From Ruminococcaceae bacterium UBA3323 (lineage in GTDB: Bacteria; Bacillota; Clostridia; Oscillospirales; Acutalibacteraceae): a stretch of DNA of 56,365 nucleotides. Shown here in pieces: positions 40,276 to 49,065 of the stretch (its first letter is position 1; each line of letters starts with the position of its first letter). Position numbers and translations under genes: made by a program. Under the pieces are notes generated by a model. It was not told where the DNA came from, did no database searches, and was given only the letters and a program-made list of their open reading frames with translations. Location of the stretch: positions 1-56,365 of the forward strand of contig DESD01000045.1 of assembly GCA_002361935.1 (NCBI GenBank). The letters run 5' to 3'.

Positions 40276-41265
40276 ATGATTAGCAGAACTAAACCGGAAT
40301 TAACAAATGCACAAATCCAAGATATGTTTGATGCTGCCTGTCTTGGTAAAGTAAAATCTTTTGATAAGCTTGGAGATGGAGAATATAATGCTGTTTATGA
40401 TGTTGTAACCGATATGGGCAATTATGTATTAAAGGTTTCTCCGCTTGATAAAACAGGAATATTAACCTATGAGCAGGATATGATGCGCGGAGAAGTTTTT
40501 TGGTACGCACAAATCAGAACACATACAAATGTTAAAGTACCATATGTGTATTATAAGGATTTTTCTCATACTGTTTTTCCTTCTGATTATTTTATAATGG
40601 AAAGAATGGAAGGAGAACAATTAAATAAGGCAGCGTTAACGAATGATGAAAAAATTTGGTGCACAGAAGAAATAGCAAGAATCATATCAAAGTTTCATAA
40701 GGTACAAAACAATGAATTTGGTTATCTTCAAAATCAACTTTATGATAATTGGTATCTTGCATTGCGAAGTATGACAGTAAATCTGATTCATGATATCAAG
40801 AGAGCAGGTCGGAAAACAGGACGAGGCGAAAGGTTACTAAAATATATCGACGAATACAAATCCTTGCTGGAAGATGTTCCATGTTCAATGGTAAATTTAG
40901 ATATGTGGTACGGTAACATTCTTTGTGTGAGGAAGACTGAAAAAATAGAGCTAATAGTTATTGATCCCGAACGAACTGTATGGGGAGATGCAATTTTTGA
41001 TTTTGTGAATCTTGAATTTGCAAAAAAGCTTGATAAGAAAACGATCTCATTGAATGCCTATAATTCGATAGCTAAAACTAAAATAAATTGTACTCAAAAA
41101 GAAATGATTAGATTTGCTTTCGGTATAGGCTATTTAGCGTTAATTCAAGAGGCGGAAAAGTATTACAGATATACTCCTCATCATTACGGTTGGTGGAGAA
41201 ATGTTGTTTCCTGTAAATTCTTATATACAAATGCATTCAAAATTTTAAAACAAGGGTTAAAATAG
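40276..41265 (+). CDS. APH-fold phosphotransferase, first of a tandem pair
   Basis: The ATG at 40276 has GGAGGTG 7 bases upstream. The longer frame from 40072 runs into the divergent regulator gene. The 329-residue product has a nucleotide-binding region (GEYNAVYDVVTDMGNYVLKV), a catalytic loop MVNLDMWYGNIL with Asp, and the metal site VIDPERTVWGD. The histidine usual before the catalytic Asp is Asn-Leu here. It lies directly before a paralogue. The substrate is unknown. It is not evidence of antibiotic resistance. Confidence 0.8.
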   Translation: MISRTKPELTNAQIQDMFDAACLGKVKSFDKLGDGEYNAVYDVVTDMGNYVLKVSPLDKTGILTYEQDMMRGEVFWYAQIRTHTNVKVPYVYYKDFSHTVFPSDYFIMERMEGEQLNKAALTNDEKIWCTEEIARIISKFHKVQNNEFGYLQNQLYDNWYLALRSMTVNLIHDIKRAGRKTGRGERLLKYIDEYKSLLEDVPCSMVNLDMWYGNILCVRKTEKIELIVIDPERTVWGDAIFDFVNLEFAKKLDKKTISLNAYNSIAKTKINCTQKEMIRFAFGIGYLALIQEAEKYYRYTPHHYGWWRNVVSCKFLYTNAFKILKQGLK

Positions 41266-41266
41266 A

Positions 41267-42226
41267 ATGGAACAAGTAAAAATTAACTCTATCACTATTG
41301 AGAATGCTGAAAAAATTGCGATTCGTGTTGTAGAAAAAGAATTTCGCTGCCATGTAAAAAAGATTAAATACTTAGGCGGCGGCTCTTTTGGATACGCCTA
41401 CAAGGTAGATATGGATACGGCACCTTATACTGTTGTAATGAAGGCTTGCAGATGTGATAATATGTGTGAGCGAGAAGCGTTTGAATTAAAAACGCTGTCA
41501 GAAGATAGTATAATTCATATACCGGAAGTGTATTTTACATATTCAAAGAACGATTTAACATCAGTTGATTTTATCTGTATGGAATATGTTAGAGGCAAAA
41601 ACTGTTTTACGGATTTTTCAAAGCTGTTTTTTTCAAAATCAAAAAAGCGTGAATTTGCAGATAAGGTTACATCGGCAATGTATGTTTGGCATTCCAAAAC
41701 GAATGAAAAGTTCGGACCTATTCAAAATCCAACATACGATGAATGGCTGGATTATTATAAGCCGTTTGCATTTAATATTTTGCAAACAGCACGCAATATG
41801 GTTAATGCCGGAAATCTTGAATCGTATTTTTTAGTTGTAATGGAAAGAGCATGGGATAGCTTCGATTATATTTTTAGTGAAAAGGTTGAGCATGCTTGTT
41901 TGATTCATGGTGATCTTAATGTAATGAATATAATGGCTGATGATGAGCTTAATCCTATTGCAATCATTGATCCGCTTGAAAGTAAATGGGCAGATGCTGA
42001 ATTTGATTTATTTCAATTGAAAAATTTAACAGGAAATGCTTTTGGCCTTTACAAAACATATAAATCAAAATATCCAACGTCAAAGAATTGCGATATCAAG
42101 ATTGCTTTTTACGCAATGTATCACGAAATATACTGCTACATTTCTTCGGGCAGGAGAACGAAAATGAATCATTTACGATGTTTATTACAGCTAAAAAAAG
42201 AATTAAAAAAAGCAAATCTATATTGA
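41267..42226 (+). CDS. APH-fold phosphotransferase, second of a tandem pair
   Basis: This 319-residue paralogue starts one base after the preceding stop. It contains GGGSFGYAYKVDM (glycine loop), a lysine in VVMKACR, the classical catalytic loop LIHGDLNVMNIM with intact HGD, and AIIDPLESKWADAEFDL. The pair shares the fold and gene order, but this copy has the canonical HGD that the first one lacks, so the two may have different activities or form a heteromer. A terminator follows. Confidence 0.8.
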   Translation: MEQVKINSITIENAEKIAIRVVEKEFRCHVKKIKYLGGGSFGYAYKVDMDTAPYTVVMKACRCDNMCEREAFELKTLSEDSIIHIPEVYFTYSKNDLTSVDFICMEYVRGKNCFTDFSKLFFSKSKKREFADKVTSAMYVWHSKTNEKFGPIQNPTYDEWLDYYKPFAFNILQTARNMVNAGNLESYFLVVMERAWDSFDYIFSEKVEHACLIHGDLNVMNIMADDELNPIAIIDPLESKWADAEFDLFQLKNLTGNAFGLYKTYKSKYPTSKNCDIKIAFYAMYHEIYCYISSGRRTKMNHLRCLLQLKKELKKANLY

Positions 42227-42245
42227 TGGATTTAGTATCTTAATG

Positions 42246-42283
42246 AAAAAAAGAACTGATGAAAAAATCATCAGTTCTTTTTT
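42246..42283 (+). terminator. Terminator after the APH pair
   Basis: AAAAAGAACTGATG pairs with CATCAGTTCTTTTT and ends in T6. Its right end touches the tRNA fragment. Confidence 0.9.
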
Positions 42284-42327
42284 GGAGCTGGTAAGCGGAT
42301 TCGAACCGCTGACCTACTGATTACGAA
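42283..42327 (-). other. 3' half of a tRNA-Thr(CGU) gene (attachment-site scar)
   Basis: Read on the minus strand, the 45 bases give anticodon loop TTCGTAA, 3' anticodon stem TCAGT, variable loop AGGTC, a perfect T arm (AGCGG/CCGCT with loop TTCGAAT), acceptor strand TACCAGC, discriminator T and CCA. The 5' half (acceptor, D arm and 5' anticodon stem) is missing: the bases beyond the loop do not fit. This is the classic footprint of a tyrosine recombinase inserting in a tRNA gene. By that geometry the inserted DNA lies to the right (5' side of the fragment). Confidence 0.8.
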
Positions 42328-42403
42328 ACGCAAATAGTTTACTAAAACAAGCCCTTTTTAACGCTTTTAAAGCGTTTTAAGTATAAATTACTTCAAAATA
42401 AAT

Positions 42404-42478
42404 TCATTTAGCAATCTGTAATGCCACCGCTTTCCAATCATAAGTGGTCAATAAGTGGTCGTGTAAAGATACATTAAC
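42404..42478 (-). pseudogene. Possible 3' end of an integrase gene
   Basis: A minus-strand frame of 24 codons ends with DHLLTTYDWKAVALQIAK and a stop at 42404-42406, 77 bases from the tRNA fragment. Position and reading direction are those of an integrase gene ending next to its attachment site. No catalytic residues are included, so the identity rests on position. The rest of the gene is absent; the next gene begins at 42494. Confidence 0.3.
42440..42460. repeat. Tandem ATAAGTGGTC repeats near the attachment scar
   Basis: ATAAGTGGTC occurs at 42440-42449 and 42451-42460, 11 bases apart (one helical turn). Such repeats could be arm-type integrase binding sites, or just part of the integrase coding tail in which they lie. 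Confidence 0.35.
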
Positions 42479-42493
42479 AAAACATATGCATCA

Positions 42494-43714
42494 TTATTTT
42501 TTACTTTGCTTTTTTCTGTATTGTGTAGGAGTAGTGTTATAAACTTTTTTAAAAACCTTTACAAAATAGTTATTATCATCATAGCCAACATAGCTTCCTA
42601 TTTCTTGTACCGGAAAATTTGTTTGGGACAGAAATTCTGCGGCTTTTTTGCATCTTTGAGTTGTGATATATTCATTTACAGTTAAACCGGTTTCATTTTT
42701 AAATAACTTACAAAAATTTGAAACAGACATATCTACCTGTTTTGCAAGATTATTTATTTTTAACTCGTCACTTAAATGAGAAATAATGTATTCAAGCGTT
42801 TTCACAACAGGCAAAGAATAATTTGAATATTTTAATTGATGTTCACGAACAGCCTTTGTTAATTCAAGTATCATTTTTTTTGAGTACTCTTCTTGCCTGT
42901 CTATCGTTACAGCTGAATCTGCCAACTGCGCATAGCGCTGAGTAATTTCATCAATAGTTATAACAGAAAGTCCGCTGCTCTCTGCTGCTTTTCTTGCAAG
43001 GGTACGGAGTATGGCAAAGCTAACAGCTGGATTTATATATGATGTATTTGATTTCAAAAAGCCTGAATTTTGTGCATTATCAAGCATTAAGTGCTGCATA
43101 GCAATAACATTTTCAACATCTCCCATTCTAATCAAATGTTCAAATGCTCTTTCGCTGTCATATCTTCTGTAAATACTGCTGTAATTTTTGTCGTCATAGT
43201 TAATATTAGAGTTGATATTTTTAATATTGTTGTTGCTAATGAAGAAGTCACTTTCAAGCCTTTTATATAAAAATTCAGCAGTTGAAGGGTTAAAAGCGTA
43301 AATGCACGAATTAATTATTGAATATAACTGATTGTGATAAATCAAAGACAGCGAGCTGCGATATAATTTTAGTGACAATGAATATGCAGAAGGAAGATGA
43401 TACTCTATCAACAAATTATCAATTTCTTGTTGTGAATATTCTTCTCTTACATAAGGTCCGACTAAATATATTTCATTCTCGAAATCAAATAAAGATATAT
43501 ACACATTAATGTCATCTGCGATTTCGTAGATGACATTTTTTTCTACATCAGAAATAATGTTAAGAAGAATTTCTTTAGTAAACATAGGCTGCAAGTATTC
43601 ATCAAAACAATACTCATTTTCAAATTGTTCTAACTGTTTGTCTTTATTATCGAGTTTAAGCACAGGAGTTTTCAGCAGTACATGTAGCAACCTTTCAAAC
43701 AAGTTTGAGTCCAT
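42494..43714 (-). CDS. AraC-family regulator of the rhamnoside operon
   Basis: This 406-residue protein has a large N-terminal region (1-300) without a recognised fold and a C-terminal AraC domain with HTH motifs (INNLAKQVDMSVSNFCKLFKNETG and IGSYVGYDDNNYFVKVFKKVYN). It resembles the long AraC regulators placed beside clostridial carbohydrate operons. It is divergent from the transporter gene, 143 bases away, and is the likely activator of the operon in response to rhamnoside or rhamnose. Confidence 0.88.
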   Translation of the reverse strand: MDSNLFERLLHVLLKTPVLKLDNKDKQLEQFENEYCFDEYLQPMFTKEILLNIISDVEKNVIYEIADDINVYISLFDFENEIYLVGPYVREEYSQQEIDNLLIEYHLPSAYSLSLKLYRSSLSLIYHNQLYSIINSCIYAFNPSTAEFLYKRLESDFFISNNNIKNINSNINYDDKNYSSIYRRYDSERAFEHLIRMGDVENVIAMQHLMLDNAQNSGFLKSNTSYINPAVSFAILRTLARKAAESSGLSVITIDEITQRYAQLADSAVTIDRQEEYSKKMILELTKAVREHQLKYSNYSLPVVKTLEYIISHLSDELKINNLAKQVDMSVSNFCKLFKNETGLTVNEYITTQRCKKAAEFLSQTNFPVQEIGSYVGYDDNNYFVKVFKKVYNTTPTQYRKKQSKK

Positions 43715-43857
43715 AATAATACCTCGAAAGTACGTAAAAATGATAATATTTTGCTATACTTAATAATATTTTTCTATTCATTTCTTTTTTTCAATGATAC
43801 ACTAAAGGCAACCAAAAAGCAAGTTTTCATTAAACAAATTGAAAGGGAGTAAAAATT

Positions 43858-45414
43858 ATGCAAGAAAAAAACACAAAGCCGTCACCTGTTTACAGTAGGG
43901 CGAAAACTTGGCAAATCGCATTAACAACCATGACTGGTATAGGTCAAATGGTGTTTTATGTACTAATGACATCAGCTACATACATTGGTAATGCAAATTT
44001 CGGTATACTTGTTGCCGTTACAGGAGTAATCATTACATTTTCGAGATTATTCGATGGTATTACAGACCCGATTATTGCATTGGTAATGGAAAGATTTAAG
44101 AGTAAACACGGCAAAATAAGATTCTTCACAATGATTGGCTGGGCAACTATGTCAGTTGCAACTACACTTATGTGCAATATCGGACCAAAACTTCATCTTG
44201 AAGGTGCATTAGGAATAGCATTTTTTGTCCTTTGCTATGTGATTTATATTATTGGTTATACATTTTGCAGTATCTCAGGACAAATCAATGCAAACGTTTT
44301 AACCAACGATCCTAAACAGAGACCCACCATTTCGGTTTGGAATACGGCATATTCTTATTTAGCACCAATGATTATGTCTGTTGTTTCAATGTCTGTTATT
44401 CTTCCAAAATTCAACAACATTCAGTCTACTCAATATTTTGAAACTCTCAACATCGTAGTTGTCGCAGTTTCGTTTGTATTTTATCTTCTGTCCTGTATAG
44501 GTGTTTCAAAATTTGACAAGCCTGAAAACTTTGAAAACATTAAAATAGGAAAAGATAAAGAAGAAAAACCGTCTTTCAAAGATATGGTTAATCTCATTAA
44601 GAGTAATAAGGAATTACAGCGCTATATTATTGCAGCCGGCAGTGACAAACTTGCTCAAACTATCGGTTCGGCATCTGTTGTATCAACAATGCTTTTCGGT
44701 ATAATCGTAGGTTCTATGTCACTCTCATCAATTCTTTCTGCCATAGCTATGCTTCCGTCAATAATATTTGCAGTTATTGGCTCAAAAATTGCAGGTAAAA
44801 AAGGCAGCTTAAAGGTTATGGTTGACTGGTCAAAAATTTGTATTGTTGTTAACATAATTTATGCAGCATTTATTTTGTTTGCTCCTGCCTCTATGATAGG
44901 CGATTTGATGAATAAGAAGGCATCATCAGTAGTTTTGGCTGTAATTATCGCAATTGTATTTTTACTTTTAAATTTTGCGGTAAACGCAACTAAAATGGTT
45001 GTAAGTGTGGCAACAAATTCACTTCGTATGGACGTAGTCGACTACGAATTTGACCGTACAGGCAAATATATGCCTGCTGCTGTATCAGCAACATATAGCT
45101 TTGTAGATAAGGTAATATCCTCATTCGGTGCGTTCATTGCCACTTCAATGATCGGTTTGATTGGTTATACAACAACTGTGCCTCAGCAAGGCGATCCTCT
45201 TACTGTAGGTGTAAAAGTTATTACTGTTGTACTTCTTATAGGCTTCCCGATAATCGGCTGGATTTGCACAATTTTAGCAATGAAAAAGAGCAATCTTACA
45301 TTTGAAAAAATGGAAGAAGTTCAGACAAACATAGCATACAAAAAATCTAAGTCATCAGAGGAAAACAAAAACGAAATAGTTGAAGAAACAATAACAGAAT
45401 TTACTGAAGAGTAA
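43858..45414 (+). CDS. GPH-family sugar:cation symporter (MelB-like)
   Basis: This 518-residue membrane protein has about twelve transmembrane helices and the glycoside-pentoside-hexuronide family signature (FSRLFDGITDPIIALVMERFKSKHGKIRFF near 60-90), with a central cytoplasmic loop. An AAAGGGAG site precedes the start. It is the only transporter in the operon and is the likely importer of the rhamnosylated glycoside. No signal-peptide enzymes are present, so hydrolysis happens after uptake. The hydrophilic C-terminus is charged. Confidence 0.9.
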   Translation: MQEKNTKPSPVYSRAKTWQIALTTMTGIGQMVFYVLMTSATYIGNANFGILVAVTGVIITFSRLFDGITDPIIALVMERFKSKHGKIRFFTMIGWATMSVATTLMCNIGPKLHLEGALGIAFFVLCYVIYIIGYTFCSISGQINANVLTNDPKQRPTISVWNTAYSYLAPMIMSVVSMSVILPKFNNIQSTQYFETLNIVVVAVSFVFYLLSCIGVSKFDKPENFENIKIGKDKEEKPSFKDMVNLIKSNKELQRYIIAAGSDKLAQTIGSASVVSTMLFGIIVGSMSLSSILSAIAMLPSIIFAVIGSKIAGKKGSLKVMVDWSKICIVVNIIYAAFILFAPASMIGDLMNKKASSVVLAVIIAIVFLLLNFAVNATKMVVSVATNSLRMDVVDYEFDRTGKYMPAAVSATYSFVDKVISSFGAFIATSMIGLIGYTTTVPQQGDPLTVGVKVITVVLLIGFPIIGWICTILAMKKSNLTFEKMEEVQTNIAYKKSKSSEENKNEIVEETITEFTEE

Positions 45415-45495
45415 TTTTGATTTTATTAATTTTATGAATATAGATAATTTTTCATAAAGAAATTGTCTGTCATTAATTTACTATCAGGAGCATAT

Positions 45496-47706
45496 ATGAG
45501 AAAAACAATAAATTTTAATGGAAATTGGAGTTTTACTAAAGAAGGAAAAACAGAAAAGGTAAACATTCCGCATACCTGGAATGCTGTTGACGGTCAGACA
45601 GGACCTGAACAATATTACAGAGGCATATGCACATATGAAAAAACTTTTGGCAAGCCTCTTATAGAAAGCAATGAGCGTTGTTATATTGAGTTTAATGGCG
45701 TAAATTCGTCCTGTACTGTTTTACTGAATGATGTAAAAATAGCAGAACATAACGGGGGATATTCTACTTTCAGGAGTGATATTACCGATCATCTTAAGAA
45801 TGAAAACAGTTTAAAGGTATTTGTCGATAATTCACCTAATGATAAAGTATATCCTCAAAGGGCAGATTTTACATTTTACGGCGGTATTTACAGAGATGTA
45901 AACCTTATTATTGTAAATGAAAATCATTTCGATTTGGATTATTATGGCGGTAAGGGATTATATGTAACCCCAAAAATCGAGGGCGATAACGCCATTGTTG
46001 AGATAGAGGCGTATTTCACAGGTAACGCAGACGAAGTAGTTATTTCTATTGATTCTGTCAGTGAAACCGTTCTGTATCCTACATATGAAAACAATAAAGG
46101 AAAAGTTAAAGGTTCAGTAGAAATAAAAAATGTTCATCTGTGGAATGGTTTGGCAGACCCTTATCTTTATAATATCACTGCAACCTTAATAAAAGACAAA
46201 AAACCTGTTGACAGAATTTATGACAGGTTCGGCGTGAGAGAATACTATGTTGATAGCGAAAAGGGCTTTTTCCTCAACGGAAAAAGCTATCCTCTTCACG
46301 GTGTATCAAGGCATCAGGACAGAGCCGGTGTTGGCAATGCTTTAACAAAGGAAATGCATGAGAATGATATGGATATAATTCTCTCAATGGGAGCAAATTC
46401 CATAAGACTTGCACACTATCAGCACGATAATTATTTTTATGAATTATGTGATGAAAAAGGTGTAATCGTTTGGGCTGAAATACCATATATCACTATTCAT
46501 ATGCCTACTGCAAGAGAAAACACTATTTCTCAAATGAAGGAATTAATTACGCAAAACTATAATCATCCGTCTATTATTTGCTGGGCATTGTCTAACGAGA
46601 TAACATTACAGGGCGTAACAGATGACTTAATTGAAAATCATAAAATACTCAATGATTTGGTTCACGAAATGGATAAAAGCAGATTATCCGCTATGGCAAA
46701 TTTGTTTATGCTTGAAACTGATTCTCCTCTCATAACCCTGCCTGATTTAAGAGGCTATAATTTATATTATGGCTGGTATGTGGGAGAAATGGAAGACAAT
46801 GACACATGGTTTGATGATTTTCACAAAGAACATCCCGATGTTGCCATTGGTTTAACAGAATACGGGGCAGATTCCGTTATTAATTTACAATCACCAAAGC
46901 CTGAAAAGGGCGATTTTACAGAAAGCTATCAAGCCGTTTACCATGAACATATGCTTGAAATGTTTTCTACACGACCATACATATGGGGTACCTATTGCTG
47001 GAATATGTTTGAATTTGCGGCAGCGGGAAGAAATGAAGCCGGAGATCCCGGAAAAAACCATAAAGGTCTTGTTACATTTGACCGCAAAGAAAAAAAGGAT
47101 GCATTTTATATTTACAAAGCTTGGTGGTCAGATGAACCGTTTGTGCACATTTGCTCAAAGCGTTATCACGACAGAATTGAGCCGATTACAGAAGTAAAAA
47201 TATATTCTAATCAAAACGAAGTCACTCTGTTTGTTGATGGAGAAGAATTTGAAACAAAGCATGGAAAGCATATTTTTAAATTTAATGTGCCTATCCATGG
47301 TATTCACAAAATTATTGCCCAATCTAACGGTTTAGTTGATCAGGCTGAAATACAAAAGGTATCTACTCCGAATCCAAAGTATTTTGCTTCACCGGAAAAG
47401 GTTAAAAACTGGTTCGACAAGCCCGAAGAGTCCGAGCAGGCAGATAGTAACTATCTTTCTCTTTCAAGCACAATGGCTGAAATTCAAAGTACTGATGAAG
47501 GTAAAGCGCTGCTTGACGCAATGATGCAAAATTTAGGAAGCAAAATGGCAGGCGGAATGGGAAAAGGAGTTAAAATTCCTAAATCTATGATGGCTGTTGT
47601 TGCCCGTCAACCCATTAGTAAACTGTTAACCCAAGCAGGCATAGACTTAAGCAGCAACGAAGCAAAGCAATTAGCTCAGGCACTTTCAAAAATAAAGAAG
47701 GCATAG
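45496..47706 (+). CDS. Glycoside hydrolase family 2 (beta-galactosidase/glucuronidase type)
   Basis: The ATG at 45496 has CAGGAG upstream. The 736-residue product has a sugar-binding jelly roll (1-140), an immunoglobulin-like domain and a TIM barrel from about 255. The acid/base Glu368 is in WALSNEIT and the nucleophile Glu455 in GLTEYGADS. Residues 600-736 are an extra tail that ends in a helical segment resembling the GH3 tail at 14661-17132. It is intracellular. Exact specificity (galactoside, glucuronide or other) is open. In this operon it probably removes a sugar linked to rhamnose. Confidence 0.88.
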   Translation: MRKTINFNGNWSFTKEGKTEKVNIPHTWNAVDGQTGPEQYYRGICTYEKTFGKPLIESNERCYIEFNGVNSSCTVLLNDVKIAEHNGGYSTFRSDITDHLKNENSLKVFVDNSPNDKVYPQRADFTFYGGIYRDVNLIIVNENHFDLDYYGGKGLYVTPKIEGDNAIVEIEAYFTGNADEVVISIDSVSETVLYPTYENNKGKVKGSVEIKNVHLWNGLADPYLYNITATLIKDKKPVDRIYDRFGVREYYVDSEKGFFLNGKSYPLHGVSRHQDRAGVGNALTKEMHENDMDIILSMGANSIRLAHYQHDNYFYELCDEKGVIVWAEIPYITIHMPTARENTISQMKELITQNYNHPSIICWALSNEITLQGVTDDLIENHKILNDLVHEMDKSRLSAMANLFMLETDSPLITLPDLRGYNLYYGWYVGEMEDNDTWFDDFHKEHPDVAIGLTEYGADSVINLQSPKPEKGDFTESYQAVYHEHMLEMFSTRPYIWGTYCWNMFEFAAAGRNEAGDPGKNHKGLVTFDRKEKKDAFYIYKAWWSDEPFVHICSKRYHDRIEPITEVKIYSNQNEVTLFVDGEEFETKHGKHIFKFNVPIHGIHKIIAQSNGLVDQAEIQKVSTPNPKYFASPEKVKNWFDKPEESEQADSNYLSLSSTMAEIQSTDEGKALLDAMMQNLGSKMAGGMGKGVKIPKSMMAVVARQPISKLLTQAGIDLSSNEAKQLAQALSKIKKA

Positions 47707-47717
47707 GAGAATTATTT

Positions 47718-49046
47718 ATGAAAAAGTTTAGTAAAGATTTTTTACTTGGCGCCGCAACATCAGCACATCAGGTAGAGGGAAATAATATATATTCTGATTA
47801 TTGGGCAATGGAACAAATGAAAAATTCCCAATTTGTTGAACCCAGCGGTAAGGCGGTAGACCATTATAACAGATACGAAGAAGATATAAAAATGCTTTCT
47901 GATGCAGGTCTTAATGCATATCGTTTTTCTGTTGAATGGGCAAGGATAGAGCCGCAAAAAGGAAAATTTGACAAAAAAGAAATGCAGCACTACAAAGATG
48001 TAATTGCCTGCTGTAAAAAGTACGGTGTTGAACCCATTATAACATTGCATCATTTTACTTCACCGAAATGGTTAATAGAAATGGGCGGATGGGAAAACGA
48101 AGAAGTTGTAGAACTATTTGCAAATTACACAAGATATGTCGTTGAAAATATTAAGGATGATGTTAATTATATTTGCACCATAAATGAAGCTAATATGCGG
48201 CTTCAGGTTAAATCGCTTATGGAACGCTTTATGAAACAAATGATGGCTAAAGCTGGCGGCAATTCACCCATAATTCAAAAAGCTGAACAAAATGACAATT
48301 CTAATGATATGGAAGGTCAGCTTCAGGTAGGTTTAAATCTTTCAAATCCGATGGAGAAAATGAAATTGGCAGCCATTGAAAATATGCAGGTGTTCGGGGA
48401 TATGAACCCGCATACTTTTGTTTCGGCAGCAGGTGAAAACGGAGATGAAATAGTTATAAAAGCCCACAAAGCAGCAAAAAATGTAATTAAATCAATCAAT
48501 TCAAAAATAAATGTAGGAATTACTTTATCACTTCACGATATTCAATGTGTAGAAGGCGGAGAAGAAAAGGCAAAGAAAAATTGGGACGAAGAATTCGGAC
48601 ATTATGTCGAGTACATAAAAGATGATGATTTCTTTGGGCTTCAAAACTACACAAGGACGGTTTATGGCAAAGACGGAATAGTACCGGTTGAAAACGGAAT
48701 CCCAATGACTCAAATGGATTACGAAATATATCCTGAAGCTTTGGAACATGTTATTCGCAGAGTTAATAAAGAAATGCCAAATGTTCCGATAATTGTAACT
48801 GAAAACGGAATTGCTGTTGATGATGATAATATAAGATGTGATTTTATTGACAAAGCAATAAGCGGGGTTCAGTCTTGTCAGCAGGACGGAATAAATATTT
48901 TAGGCTACTGTTATTGGTCACTTCTTGATAATTTTGAATGGCAAAAAGGTTTTGCTCTTACATTCGGACTTTGCGAGGTTAACCGCTCAACATATGAAAG
49001 AACACCTAAAAACAGCCTGACTCATCTTGGAAAATACGCAGGCTAA
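47718..49046 (+). CDS. Glycoside hydrolase family 1 (beta-glucosidase type)
   Basis: This 442-residue protein starts MKKFSKDFLLGAATSAHQVEGN, a GH1 N-terminal signature. The acid/base is Glu157 in TINEANM, and Pro of the usual TxNEP is Ala here. The nucleophile Glu362 is in IVTENGI. An insertion near residues 165-215 is richer in Met and Gln than is normal. It likely splits the glucoside part of rutinose- or neohesperidose-type disaccharides or aryl glucosides. It follows the GH2 gene after 11 bases. There is no phosphate-binding motif, so it is not obviously a 6-phospho enzyme. Confidence 0.9.
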   Translation: MKKFSKDFLLGAATSAHQVEGNNIYSDYWAMEQMKNSQFVEPSGKAVDHYNRYEEDIKMLSDAGLNAYRFSVEWARIEPQKGKFDKKEMQHYKDVIACCKKYGVEPIITLHHFTSPKWLIEMGGWENEEVVELFANYTRYVVENIKDDVNYICTINEANMRLQVKSLMERFMKQMMAKAGGNSPIIQKAEQNDNSNDMEGQLQVGLNLSNPMEKMKLAAIENMQVFGDMNPHTFVSAAGENGDEIVIKAHKAAKNVIKSINSKINVGITLSLHDIQCVEGGEEKAKKNWDEEFGHYVEYIKDDDFFGLQNYTRTVYGKDGIVPVENGIPMTQMDYEIYPEALEHVIRRVNKEMPNVPIIVTENGIAVDDDNIRCDFIDKAISGVQSCQQDGINILGYCYWSLLDNFEWQKGFALTFGLCEVNRSTYERTPKNSLTHLGKYAG

Positions 49047-49065
49047 TTAAAAAAGAGGAATTTAA

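Noticed and set aside
34974..42226. Antibiotic resistance by the APH-fold proteins
   Set aside because: The fold covers many small-molecule kinases. One is coupled to lgt-folD and the others have unusual loops, so there is no resistance evidence.
42283..42327. A functional tRNA-Thr gene
   Set aside because: The acceptor 5' strand, D arm and 5' anticodon stem are missing from the adjacent bases.
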